This document shows, in pieces, positions 33,443-42,850 of a stretch of DNA of 64,000 bases (its first letter is position 1; each line of letters begins with the position of its first letter). The position numbers were made by a program, and so were the translations under genes. Under the pieces are notes generated by a model. It did not search any database, had not been told where the DNA came from, and worked only from the letters and a program-made list of their open reading frames with translations. The DNA comes from CAWHJB01 sp963698715 (GTDB lineage: Bacteria > Chloroflexota > Anaerolineae > Anaerolineales > UBA4823): assembly GCA_963698715.1 (NCBI GenBank), contig CAVORW010000006.1, positions 220,599 to 284,598 on the forward strand, read 5' to 3'.

Positions 33443-34969
33443 GTGATGATGTTTGATCTGAACTCGGTATCTTTTGGCGTCCTATTTCTGGCGAGCGGGA
33501 TTGGGCTGGTTGGCCTGGTTCTGATTTTGACGCGCCTGGTGCTACGCCTGCAGCCGCATGTTTACAAGTCTTACCGGACAATAGACTCGCGCCAGCTCAA
33601 ACCTCATGGGGAGGCCGTTCTACTAGTGCAGACCGGTGGGCAAGTGGTCTATCTGAACGAAGAAGCTCGGCAGTGGTTTAAGTTGGCCGAAGACAGGCCC
33701 AATTTGGAGCATTTAGCCCGCCAGACGCGGCCAGGTGAAGCTTTTATGAGTTTATGTGCGGGTCAGGGCCAGGTGAGGCTGTCATTGGGTGGTCGCTATC
33801 TGGAAGGCAGTTCCTATTTTGCAGCGTATGATGGTGAGCCGGCGATTCTCGTAACCCTGCGCCGGCCCCAACTGGCGGATGGTTCGCTAGATTCGATTGT
33901 TGTCACAGACAGCAAGGCAGGTCAAACGTTTGTACTATTAAACGAGATTAATCGAACTTTGACTTCTAGTCTCGATATAACCGCTACAATCCAGGCGATA
34001 TTTGATGGAGTGGAGCGCTTGCTGCCGGCCGATTATCTCGAACTTGCCATCTGGCGACCGGATGAAAGCTGCCTGGAACCGTATATTCGCATCGGATTGA
34101 CAGGAGAAGTACGCAAGTTCGAGAAGCTGGATCCGGTCACCAACCCAATAGGCTACCGGGAAGCGCTGCTGTCTAGCCGTGAACCTCTCCTTGTTCCAGA
34201 TGTGGCTCTCTTCACGGAATTCAGTCCAGATACCAGTCGGCGTGCTTATGGTTTTCGCTCATATCTTGGATTGCCATTGCTAGTGGGTGGCGAACCAATT
34301 GGTGTTCTGGAGGTCAGTTCGATCGATCCCCACGCTTTTGGAAAGAACGAACTGGAAATTCTAAAATTGCTTTCACATCAAGCCGCAGTTGCTCTCCAGC
34401 ATGCAATCCAATACGAGACTGAGCAGAATCGGGTCGAGGAGCTGGAAGGACTGGCTAAACTGGCCTTATCAATTAGTGCAATCGATGATCCCAAGGAGTT
34501 GTTTACCCGCCTGGTTGAAACGATCAGCCAATTGGTGGAGGTTGAAGTTCTGGGTTTCCTGGTCTACGATGAGAACCGCCGGGTATTAGAGGGCCAGATA
34601 CCATTCAAAGGGATTCAACCAAACGTGGTTGAGTGGTACAGAACAACCATCCAACCAGGGAGTGAAGCGGAAAATATCTTATTTTCGATGAGGATTGTTG
34701 TAGCCAATAACGCGCCAGAAGATCCAGTCTTAGAAACACTGGAACTTCATTATGTGGCTATGGCTGGCGGCATCCAGTCAACCATCCTGGTTCCGTTAAA
34801 TTCCGGGGGGCGCATGATGGGATACCTCCAGGTAGGCGATAAGCTCGATAACTCTCCATTTGATCAGAGTGATTTCGCGTTTGCTATCGATCATCGCCGG
34901 GCAGATAGCCCCGATGATCGAAAACGTAGTTCTGATGCACCAGTCTCGTCGCAGGGCGCAGCGGTCTGA
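33443..34969 (+). CDS. N-terminal part of giant multi-GAF sensor kinase (frameshifted)
   Basis: 508 residues as read. One transmembrane helix (8-32), a PAS-like segment (about 52-140), one full GAF domain (about 160-335) and most of a second (338 onward). The second GAF stops making sense at about residue 478 (SPFDQSDF), after which the frame gives the unrelated tail AFAIDHRRADSPDD. The missing continuation, RLLSIIAGQIAPMIENV, is encoded in the next frame. One extra base near 34876-34880 explains this. The intact protein would run to 40493, about 2350 residues. Confidence 0.8.
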   Translation: MMMFDLNSVSFGVLFLASGIGLVGLVLILTRLVLRLQPHVYKSYRTIDSRQLKPHGEAVLLVQTGGQVVYLNEEARQWFKLAEDRPNLEHLARQTRPGEAFMSLCAGQGQVRLSLGGRYLEGSSYFAAYDGEPAILVTLRRPQLADGSLDSIVVTDSKAGQTFVLLNEINRTLTSSLDITATIQAIFDGVERLLPADYLELAIWRPDESCLEPYIRIGLTGEVRKFEKLDPVTNPIGYREALLSSREPLLVPDVALFTEFSPDTSRRAYGFRSYLGLPLLVGGEPIGVLEVSSIDPHAFGKNELEILKLLSHQAAVALQHAIQYETEQNRVEELEGLAKLALSISAIDDPKELFTRLVETISQLVEVEVLGFLVYDENRRVLEGQIPFKGIQPNVVEWYRTTIQPGSEAENILFSMRIVVANNAPEDPVLETLELHYVAMAGGIQSTILVPLNSGGRMMGYLQVGDKLDNSPFDQSDFAFAIDHRRADSPDDRKRSSDAPVSSQGAAV

Positions 34970-37900
34970 AACCTTACGCCGTATCGCAAGCCTGACTGGC
35001 TCGACGGCTACATTAGATGAGATTTTGAAGTATTCCCTCCTCGATCTGGCCCGCTTGTTGCAAGCTGATATGGTCGGTCTGTTCCTGTTGGATGAAGATC
35101 GAGGTGAACTGCGGTTGCAGAAAAAATCTGTTTATGGGGTCGACCCTCAACTAGCTAACCGCATCAGCCGCATCTCGGTTAACAATCCGCAATTTTCTAA
35201 AACCGTAACCGGCAGCCGCGAACAATATATAACTGCTAACATTAAAGAAGAAAAAATATTACCTGTGTATCAGGACCTGGTCGATCATTTAGATATCTGC
35301 TCGGCGATCAATGTGCCGTTGATCGTGCGTGAACGAGGTATCGGGGAGCTGATGATCGGGAGTGTTCACGGCAATTACTTTAATCGAGCCGATGTGCTTT
35401 CTGCCGAGACTGCTGCCGGGCTGCTCGCTTCAGCGATCGAGCAAGCGGCTTTGTATACCCAGACTGATCACAGCCTGCGGCAACGGGTTGAACAGCTGAC
35501 AGCCCTTTCTCAAATCAGTCGAGAATTAAGTGCCACCCTGGATCGAGATTATCTGCTGAAACGTGTCTATTCCGCAGTATTGCGCACAACCCGGGCTGAC
35601 TGCGGCACGATCCTCCTGTTCGAAGCCAGTGCTCCAGAAGGGAATCCCAATGAGGTACTAATCGCTCTTCAGTTTGGAGACCTGGTTGATGCGCGGCTAA
35701 ACCAGTCAATGAAATGGGTGCTTGAAAAGGGCGAATCAATCATTATCGATCAATTTGTTGAAGAGCTAGATCAACAGCAGTCCAGCTCAAACCTCTTCAA
35801 TGACGAGTTCGCGCCTGCCCATTCTGGTATTAGTTCAGCCTTGTTAGTGCCGATCATGATTCAAGATCAGGTGGTAGGCTTGATTGACCTGCACGCTCGC
35901 AGCCCCCACGCCTTTGATGAGTCTTCACGCCAGATTGGCGAGACCCTGGCGGTTCAGGCTGCAATTGCGATTGGAAACGCTCACCGTTATCGCGAACAAG
36001 TTCTGCACAGCGAACAGCTCAACCGACGCCTGGAAACACTTTCCAGGCTACATGAAACTTCCCAAACATTGCGCAACGAAATAACGTTGGAAGAGGCGCT
36101 TAATTCAATTGCGTCAGCCATCCAATCTGCTACGCCTTTTGAAGTCATTTTAATCAGTGTATTCGACCCAGAAACAAACACACTTCGTCGCGTAAGCGGA
36201 GCCGGACTGCCCCCAGATACTTTGGACGAATTGCGATCCCATCAACAGCCATGGCAAGCAGTCTTTGGGTTGCTCCGAGAAGAATTTTGTCTTGGACAGG
36301 CATATTTTATCCCCTACGAGCAAATGCCGATTCTTCCGGACGAAGTTCAAAGCATCACCCTGCTTCAGGAGAACCAAACCCAGCCCGAGTCAAGCTCTTG
36401 GCACCCTGAGGATGTCTTATTGGTGCCGTTGCTGCGTGAAAATGGTTCGCCGCTCGGCCTGGTGAGTGTGGACGCGCCTCGCAATCAACTCCGGCCTGAC
36501 CGTCCGTCCATCGAAACACTGGAAATCTTTGCCAGCCAGGCTGCATTGGCTATCGAAGTACAGCAGCGAATTGGATTGTTGCGGTCCAGGATTGAACAGG
36601 CGGAAAAAACGATTCGGCAAGTAGAAGAGGCCAAAGACACAGCCAGGGAAAATTTACCAATCTTACTGCACAAGGATTTGGAACAAACCCTAGCGATTCA
36701 AGAGCTGAGTGAACGAGGTCGGCGCACTCAGGCCGGCCTCGAAATCGCAGAAAATGTAAACCGGCGCAGCAGCCGGGCCGAAGTGTTGGCTGCTCTGGGA
36801 GAGGAAATCCTGGGTAGAATGGAGATGGATTTGGCGCTGGTTGCCGAAATGAGTATCGATGGCCCACGTTTGCTTTATACCCTGGGAACGATATCCCCTG
36901 GCTTGAAACCCAATGCCCTTTTGGGGCAGCGCAATCCACTCCGTCATAGCCTGCAACAAGAGCAGATTATCCTCGTGTCCAATCTGGATGAGACCCCTGA
37001 ATGGCAAAACGCTCCTCTGCTTTATGCCCTGGATTGTAAAGGGTTTTTGTGTTTGCCGATCATTGTTCAAAACCAGCCTGTAGCGGCTGTCCTGGCGGTC
37101 AGCCGCTCACCATTAGCACCCTTTAACGAAGAGGATAAAAAACTGTATCACCTTTTGGTCAGGCAAGTGGCGATGACATTGCAAAATTTAGATTTGCTCG
37201 AAGCAGCCAGACGCCGCCTGCGAGAATCCAATATGCTAATGGATTTCAGCCGTCAGCTGGGTGGGCTGGATCCAGTCGGAATTCTGCCCGCTCTGGCTGC
37301 AAATTCGCTTCAGGTGGTTCCTTCGGCGCGGGCAGCCCTGGTTGCCATGTGGAACCCCAGGACAGGTTTATTGCAACCAGAGGCAGCAGTTGGGTATGCC
37401 GATATGGAGAGTCTGGTACAGGTAGCTTATTGCATTGGTGAAGGGCTACCTGGACGAGTCTTTGCAGATGGTAACCCGGTTCGGATTGCCGAAATAGATT
37501 TTGCGCGGGACTATAATTTGGCTTCAGAAAAATTGCTTTATTATCGGGATGCGACTGCCGGCTCTCCACCTGTATCGAGCATGCTGGTGCCAATTAAAGC
37601 CGGACCCCAGGCTGAACCCCTGGGAATTTTGATTTTGGATAATTTCACAACCCCTCAGGCGTTCACGGTTGAGGATGAGACCTTGATCACGACCCTGACC
37701 CAGCAGACCGCCCTAACCTTGGAAAACGCCAAACTTTATCAGGCTGCAGAAAAACGCGCCCACGAACTACAAGCCCTGACAGATGTGGCCGCTACGATCA
37801 CCGGCAGCCTGGAACCAGTCGAGCTGGTTGCTTCGTTATTGGATCAACTGCAAGCGATCTTGCCATACGACACCGGTACGTTGTGGCTGCGCCAGTCTGA

Positions 37901-40493
37901 CCAGCTCTTGGTTCAGGCTGAACGCGGCTTCCTTGATAACGAGTCCAGGGTCGGTCTTTCGGTAGCGATTGAAGACAGCTTGCTGCTAAAAGAAATGATC
38001 GAAACCGGGCAACCGATTTCGGTTCCAAACGTCCGAGAAGATCCACGCTTTCCATCGCTGATCCCATATACACTACTCTCTTGGTTGGGTTTACCATTGA
38101 TTGCCTCGGGTGAAGTGATCGGTGTGATCGCTCTAGAAAAACAGGAGTTTAACTTTTATTCATACGAGCAAATTCAGATTGGCAAAACGTTCAGCAGCCA
38201 GGCAGCCGTTGGGTTAGCAAATGCGACCATGTATCAAGATAGTGTCCAGCGCGCTTTGGAACTGGATGAACGCTCGCAGCGTTTGGCAGCCCTTAACCGG
38301 CTGTCAGGAGAATTAAGCAGCACCTTAGATCCTGTCCGGATTCTGGAGTTTGCCGTCCAGGAGCTTTATCAAACCATCACTTGCAGCGCAGTTTCCGGAT
38401 TGCTATTCGAAAGTGATGGGCAAATCTATCTGCGAACCGAGTATCCTGCCACTGGTCTGGAATTGCCTTTTAAAGTGCCAGATAGTCCCTTGTTCGAGCG
38501 TTTGAAGGAAAGCCTGGGTGTATATTTATGTGAGGATGTTAACCTAGAGCCCGGACTAGAACAATTAACGGGATTTTTTGAACGCTTTAAGACCCGCGGT
38601 CTTCTGATCCTGCCCATAACCACCGGAGGGGAGCTGCATGGTTTAATGATCGCCCATGAGGCCGGCCCCCATCGGTTCGAGGCGGATGAAGTGGAGCTGG
38701 CCCTGACTGTCTCGAATCAGGTAGCAATCACTGTCCAGAATGCTCAGCTCTTTGCACAAACCCGCACCCTGACCGATGATTTGGAGGAGCGGGTCAACCA
38801 ACGGACTTCCGAATTGGAGCGTGAGCACCAAAGGATCGAAATACTATTGCGGATTATCACTGAGCTGTCTGCAAGTCTTGACTTGAGTCAGGTGCTTGCA
38901 CGCACCTTGGGAGTCTTGAACGAGATATTGGATGCTGAACAAATAACGGTATTAATTACCCGTGACAGCGGTCGGACGCTCCACCGGATTGCTTCGGTGG
39001 GTTATACTGTGCCGACGCCCGAGGATGGCGCCGTCACCCCATTTAGGGCCGGGGAAGGCTTGGCTGGCTGGGTCATAACGAATCGAAAATCAGCCCTCAT
39101 CGATGATGTGCTCCAAGATGATCGTTGGGTTCAGTTGCCTGGAACCCCCAATGAGCATCGAAGTGCTCTGGCAGTGCCGCTCATGATTGGCGCTGAGGCT
39201 CTGGGAACCATGCTGCTTTTCCACCAGGAGGCTGCCCATTTCTCTCCAGAACATCTTGACCTTGTACAGGCTGCTGGCAATCAGGTTGCGGTTGCAGTTA
39301 ACAATGCCGAACTATATCGTTTGATCCGCGACCAGGCGGAAGACCTGGGTGTGATGCTGCGCAGCCAACAGGTTGAAACCAGCCGTTCCAAAGCGATCCT
39401 TGAAGCTGTAGCGGATGGGGTCTTGGTGACCGATTTGGACAAGCGCGTAACCCTGTTCAATCAATCAGCGGAAGAAATCCTGAGCCTGGATCGCAGCCAG
39501 GTCCAGGGTAAATCACTGGAGCATTTCATCGGCCTGTTTGGAAGAGCTGCCCGGTCCTGGATGCAGACGATCGATGCCTGGTCGCAAGAACCGGCAACAG
39601 CTCAGGACAGTGAGACCTATGCCGAACAGATCACCTTGGAGAATGGCAGGGTGGTTGCAGTGCGATTATCTCCCGTCAGTATGCGCAACGATTTTCTCGG
39701 GACGGTGTCGATCTTCCAGGATATCACCCATCAGGTAGAAGTGGATCGCTTGAAGTCGGAGTTTGTTGCCACGGTCAGCCATGAACTGCGCACTCCTATG
39801 ACCTCCATAAAAGGCTATGTTGAGGTGCTGCTGATGGGGGCTGCCGGGGAATTGAATGAACAACAAACTCGCTTCCTGGATGTCGTCAAGGATAATACTG
39901 ACCGGCTTTCCGTTTTGGTCAATGACTTGTTGGATATCTCCCGGATTGAGTCGGGCAGGATTGTGCTTTACCGCCAGGCCCTCGATATCCACGAGATCAT
40001 TGATCAGGCAATGATGGATCTGAGCCTGCGTTCCAGAGAGAATGAAAAAGCGGTCAAGATAGTAAAGGAGTTTGATATTGGGCTGCCGCGAGTATATGGT
40101 GATCAGGAGCGAGTTCTGCAAATCATGAGTAATTTGCTAGATAACGCGTACCATTACAATACCGCTGAAGGGCACATCATTATCCGGGCGTCGTCCAATG
40201 GGCGCATGGTGCAAATCGATGTCATCGATACCGGAGTTGGCATACCGTTGGATGAGCAGTCACGCGTTTTTGAGCGATTTTTTAGAGGTGAAAGCCCCCT
40301 GATTTTAGGCGTTTCCGGCACTGGTTTAGGACTTTCGATTGTTCAAAGCCTGGTATCGATGCATGGTGGTGAAATCTGGTTAGACAGTACAGGGGTAATG
40401 GGTGAAGGCAGCAAATTTACCTTTACTTTACCTGTCTATATGCCTCTTGAGGAGATGAGGGTACAAGAATATGGCGAAGATATTAATCGCTGA
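34860..40493 (+). CDS. C-terminal part of giant multi-GAF, PAS histidine kinase
   Basis: About 1870 residues belong to this part. The TTG at 34860 has no ribosome binding site and is probably not a real start; sequence resumes the interrupted GAF at RLLSIIAGQIAP. About eight GAF domains follow, joined by similar coiled linkers (LSRELSATLD, LSGELSSTLD, ITELSASLD), with an extra coiled coil near 580-640. A PAS domain lies near 1500-1620, then HisKA with SHELRTPM (His about 1640) and HATPase with NLLDNAYHY, DTGVGIP and GTGLGLS. Adjacent REC genes on both sides are natural partners; the downstream one overlaps by 23 bases. Confidence 0.82.
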   Translation: MIRVISRLLSIIAGQIAPMIENVVLMHQSRRRAQRSETLRRIASLTGSTATLDEILKYSLLDLARLLQADMVGLFLLDEDRGELRLQKKSVYGVDPQLANRISRISVNNPQFSKTVTGSREQYITANIKEEKILPVYQDLVDHLDICSAINVPLIVRERGIGELMIGSVHGNYFNRADVLSAETAAGLLASAIEQAALYTQTDHSLRQRVEQLTALSQISRELSATLDRDYLLKRVYSAVLRTTRADCGTILLFEASAPEGNPNEVLIALQFGDLVDARLNQSMKWVLEKGESIIIDQFVEELDQQQSSSNLFNDEFAPAHSGISSALLVPIMIQDQVVGLIDLHARSPHAFDESSRQIGETLAVQAAIAIGNAHRYREQVLHSEQLNRRLETLSRLHETSQTLRNEITLEEALNSIASAIQSATPFEVILISVFDPETNTLRRVSGAGLPPDTLDELRSHQQPWQAVFGLLREEFCLGQAYFIPYEQMPILPDEVQSITLLQENQTQPESSSWHPEDVLLVPLLRENGSPLGLVSVDAPRNQLRPDRPSIETLEIFASQAALAIEVQQRIGLLRSRIEQAEKTIRQVEEAKDTARENLPILLHKDLEQTLAIQELSERGRRTQAGLEIAENVNRRSSRAEVLAALGEEILGRMEMDLALVAEMSIDGPRLLYTLGTISPGLKPNALLGQRNPLRHSLQQEQIILVSNLDETPEWQNAPLLYALDCKGFLCLPIIVQNQPVAAVLAVSRSPLAPFNEEDKKLYHLLVRQVAMTLQNLDLLEAARRRLRESNMLMDFSRQLGGLDPVGILPALAANSLQVVPSARAALVAMWNPRTGLLQPEAAVGYADMESLVQVAYCIGEGLPGRVFADGNPVRIAEIDFARDYNLASEKLLYYRDATAGSPPVSSMLVPIKAGPQAEPLGILILDNFTTPQAFTVEDETLITTLTQQTALTLENAKLYQAAEKRAHELQALTDVAATITGSLEPVELVASLLDQLQAILPYDTGTLWLRQSDQLLVQAERGFLDNESRVGLSVAIEDSLLLKEMIETGQPISVPNVREDPRFPSLIPYTLLSWLGLPLIASGEVIGVIALEKQEFNFYSYEQIQIGKTFSSQAAVGLANATMYQDSVQRALELDERSQRLAALNRLSGELSSTLDPVRILEFAVQELYQTITCSAVSGLLFESDGQIYLRTEYPATGLELPFKVPDSPLFERLKESLGVYLCEDVNLEPGLEQLTGFFERFKTRGLLILPITTGGELHGLMIAHEAGPHRFEADEVELALTVSNQVAITVQNAQLFAQTRTLTDDLEERVNQRTSELEREHQRIEILLRIITELSASLDLSQVLARTLGVLNEILDAEQITVLITRDSGRTLHRIASVGYTVPTPEDGAVTPFRAGEGLAGWVITNRKSALIDDVLQDDRWVQLPGTPNEHRSALAVPLMIGAEALGTMLLFHQEAAHFSPEHLDLVQAAGNQVAVAVNNAELYRLIRDQAEDLGVMLRSQQVETSRSKAILEAVADGVLVTDLDKRVTLFNQSAEEILSLDRSQVQGKSLEHFIGLFGRAARSWMQTIDAWSQEPATAQDSETYAEQITLENGRVVAVRLSPVSMRNDFLGTVSIFQDITHQVEVDRLKSEFVATVSHELRTPMTSIKGYVEVLLMGAAGELNEQQTRFLDVVKDNTDRLSVLVNDLLDISRIESGRIVLYRQALDIHEIIDQAMMDLSLRSRENEKAVKIVKEFDIGLPRVYGDQERVLQIMSNLLDNAYHYNTAEGHIIIRASSNGRMVQIDVIDTGVGIPLDEQSRVFERFFRGESPLILGVSGTGLGLSIVQSLVSMHGGEIWLDSTGVMGEGSKFTFTLPVYMPLEEMRVQEYGEDINR

Positions 40494-40848
40494 TGATGAA
40501 CGAGATATCCGAGATCTGGTTGCATTTACCCTGAAAATCGCTGGTCATGATGTTATCGTCACCACGAATGGCGAAGAAGCTTATGAGACCGCAATCCAGA
40601 CCATCCCGGATTTGATTCTTTTAGATGTTCGCATGCCTCGCATGACTGGGTATGAGGCTTGTGAGCGAATTAAGGCCAATCCTGATACTCAAAACATTCC
40701 GGTAGTTTTTCTCTCTGCCAAGGGTCAAGAAAACGAAGTAATGACAGGCCTCGCGGTTGGGGCAAGAGAATACATTTTGAAACCTTTTTCTTTAGACCAG
40801 CTTACTGCCAAAGTCAACAGCATCCTGGATGAAAATCTGCAAAGCTGA
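40471..40848 (+). CDS. Single-domain response regulator (CheY-like)
   Basis: 125 residues forming one REC domain: DD at 8-9, phospho-acceptor Asp 52 in LILLDVRMP, and LKPF with the conserved lysine. No output domain. The ATG lies within the 3' end of the giant kinase gene (23-base overlap), so the two are translationally coupled and this is the probable direct phosphate acceptor. Confidence 0.9.
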   Translation: MAKILIADDERDIRDLVAFTLKIAGHDVIVTTNGEEAYETAIQTIPDLILLDVRMPRMTGYEACERIKANPDTQNIPVVFLSAKGQENEVMTGLAVGAREYILKPFSLDQLTAKVNSILDENLQS

Positions 40849-40967
40849 ACCATCGTTCAGAGAGAAATATTGATCAAAGAGCATGATTTTTTCATTCAAG
40901 AAAATAATATCGATCAACTTACGGGAGTAATTCGGCGCTATAAAGCTGATCCTGGCGTCAAACAATT

Positions 40968-41756
40968 ATGAGTGCTGTGATATTGCAGGATGAAATAGTG
41001 CACTATGAAGTACTCGGCCGCGGCCGCCCCATTATTTTCTTGCATAGCTGGGTCGGTTCCTGGCGGTATTGGATTCCAACCATGCAAGCAGCCTCTTCTA
41101 ACTTCCGTGCGTATGCCCTCGATCTTTGGGGGTTCGGTGATACTGCTAAAAAAACCGCCAATTACTCTTTGGAACAACAGGTCAATCTATTGGATGAATT
41201 TATGCAGGCTTTGGGGATTGGTAAAGTTGCTCTCATCGGTCATGGCCTGGGCGCAGTTATAGCTTTACTTTTAGGGCAGCGGCTTGGCCGGTTTGTAGAC
41301 CGTATTATGGTCATTGGTTTGCCGGAAAGCCGTTCGTCCATCCACCCGCGCCTCTACACGGAAAGCCCAGCCGAACTGGCTGATTGGCTTTTAGGCCGGG
41401 ATGAAGTTGGCGAGGCAGCCAGAATCGAGGCTCCCAAAGCAGATCCCCGTGCGGTTCAACTTTCTATGTACGATCTTAATAATCTAGACCTGGAACAGCT
41501 GCCCCGGAACCAAACCACCCCTTGTTTGATGGTCTCCGGGCTGGCCGACCCAGTTGTGAGCGGCCAGTCTATGGAACAGGTGAATGCATATCCTGAGAAT
41601 GTCCACCTGATCCAGTTTGAGCAATCCGGCCATTTCCCTATGCTGGATAATTCAACCAGATTCCAGCGATTGATGACAGATTTTCTTATGCTCGGTTCCG
41701 GGGTCAGCCCGCGCCAGCTGCAGCTAAAAGAGGAATGGAAACGGCGGGTTCGCTAA
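40968..41756 (+). CDS. Alpha/beta hydrolase paralogue lacking the catalytic serine
   Basis: 262 residues, aligning without gaps to the first 90 residues of the hydrolase at 29802. At position 93 the nucleophile Ser is Gly: the elbow reads GHGLGA instead of GHSMGG. The oxyanion motif is HSW instead of HGW. The late His (SGHFPML) remains. This suggests a pseudo-hydrolase that may bind a ligand or partner without cleaving it. It follows the kinase-REC pair by 119 bases on the same strand, which makes a signalling role possible. No clear ribosome binding site. Confidence 0.8.
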   Translation: MSAVILQDEIVHYEVLGRGRPIIFLHSWVGSWRYWIPTMQAASSNFRAYALDLWGFGDTAKKTANYSLEQQVNLLDEFMQALGIGKVALIGHGLGAVIALLLGQRLGRFVDRIMVIGLPESRSSIHPRLYTESPAELADWLLGRDEVGEAARIEAPKADPRAVQLSMYDLNNLDLEQLPRNQTTPCLMVSGLADPVVSGQSMEQVNAYPENVHLIQFEQSGHFPMLDNSTRFQRLMTDFLMLGSGVSPRQLQLKEEWKRRVR

Positions 41757-41768
41757 TCGCCCCACCCC

Positions 41769-41798
41769 GGTTTGAAGGCTGCTGGTTTGAAGGCTGCT
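41769..41798 (+). repeat. Tandem 15-bp direct repeat at the thiamine operon promoter
   Basis: GGTTTGAAGGCTGCT occurs twice head to tail (41769-41783, 41784-41798); the second copy ends on the first base of the -35 box. It may be a regulator site or a chance duplication. Confidence 0.6.
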
Positions 41799-41826
41799 TG
41801 ACAACATCCCCCGCCAACATTATACT
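41798..41826 (+). promoter_or_regulatory. Thiamine operon promoter
   Basis: Consensus TTGACA (41798-41803), 17-base spacer, TATACT (41821-41826), about 100 bases upstream of the TPP riboswitch. Confidence 0.75.
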
Positions 41827-41931
41827 CACCTCATAGTTGAACATTCTTGGTACACACGGGAGCACCCAAGTTTTGTGGATTGTTTCCGTATCCACTCAAG
41901 TATCAAAAATTATTGGGTGGTCATTATCATT

Positions 41932-42020
41932 GTACGGGGAGCCTGGTTTTGCCAGGCTGAGAGGAGGGCCATAAGCCCTTGACCCGCGAACCTGATCCGG
42001 GTAATGCCGGCGGAGGAATC
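41932..42020 (+). promoter_or_regulatory. TPP riboswitch (THI element)
   Basis: The conserved core is present: GGGGAGCC at its 5' side, GGCTGAGAGG around 41955-41964, GACCC and CGAACCTGATCCGGGTAATGCC near 41981-42008, then GGCGGAGGAA. It controls the thiamine pyrophosphokinase/transport genes that follow. Confidence 0.93.
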
Positions 42021-42042
42021 GCATTGATCAATTGCTTCTTTA

Positions 42043-42063
42043 CCTCCTCCGGTTGTGAGGAGG
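42043..42063 (+). promoter_or_regulatory. RBS-sequestering hairpin of the TPP riboswitch
   Basis: CCTCCTC (42043-42049) pairs with GAGGAGG (42057-42063), the ribosome binding site of the TTG-initiated gene at 42071. The riboswitch 3' strand GGAGGA (42012-42017) can instead pair with TCCTCC (42045-42050), freeing the site. This gives translational OFF control by TPP. Confidence 0.65.
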
Positions 42064-42070
42064 TATTATT

Positions 42071-42724
42071 TTGCGTGCAGTTGTGTTCGCAAATGGTGAA
42101 TTGAACGATGCAGAGCAAACCGCGAAGTGGCTTACTGAGAACGATCTGGTTATAGCTGCAGATGGTGGCAGCCGGCATTGTCTTGCCCTCGGGGTGATCC
42201 CGGATATTCTGATCGGTGACTTTGATTCACTGGAACCAGGACAGCTGGCAGATTTTGAAATCCAGGGCAGCCAAATTTTCCAGCATCCAGCCCGGAAAGA
42301 CTTTACCGACCTGGAATTGGCCTTGCGTTACGCGTGCGAGCAAGGGGTGGAGGAAATCCTGGTTTTTGGCGCACTGGGCGCACGTTGGGACCAAACTTTG
42401 GCTAACTTGCTGCTGCCAGCTCATCCTGACCTGGCTTGTGCCGCAATCAGCCTGATTGATGGGCGCCAGGAGATCAGGTTGGTCCGCCCGGGTGAACCCT
42501 TATTTGTGCATGGCCAGCCTGGAGATACGGTTTCATTAATCCCTTTGAACGAAGATGCTGTTGGAGTAAGCACCTGGGGTTTGGAATATCCACTAATTAA
42601 TGAAATTCTGGCATTTGGAGCAACGCGCGGGGTATCTAACGTGCTTGTTAACGAAACCGCTGAAATCAGTCTGCTGCAGGGCAGGCTGCTCTGTATCGTG
42701 ATCCGCCAGGAGAAACGCATTTGA
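42071..42724 (+). CDS. thiN: Thiamine pyrophosphokinase
   Basis: 217 residues, usual length. It makes TPP from thiamine and ATP. Motifs: AADGGSRHCL, GDFDSLEP and the DFTDLELAL segment of the catalytic domain, with a beta-rich C-terminal thiamine-binding domain. The TTG start at 42071 is set by the GAGGAGGT site six bases upstream, which the riboswitch hairpin can hide. Leading the operon before an uptake system, it fits salvage of external thiamine. Confidence 0.92.
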   Translation: MRAVVFANGELNDAEQTAKWLTENDLVIAADGGSRHCLALGVIPDILIGDFDSLEPGQLADFEIQGSQIFQHPARKDFTDLELALRYACEQGVEEILVFGALGARWDQTLANLLLPAHPDLACAAISLIDGRQEIRLVRPGEPLFVHGQPGDTVSLIPLNEDAVGVSTWGLEYPLINEILAFGATRGVSNVLVNETAEISLLQGRLLCIVIRQEKRI

Positions 42725-42850
42725 TCATGGTTAAGCGCTGGTTTGGCACCCGGGATCCGAGCACTCGAACGACGTGGAAGTGGCCACAGATGAATCTTCA
42801 AGAATTTTAAATTGTCCAATGGACCCTTGGAAGACAAAGAGTGGTGACAT

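Noticed and set aside
41005..41262. 85-codon frame inside the pseudo-hydrolase gene
   Set aside because: Shadow frame; the hydrolase frame aligns end to end with its paralogue.
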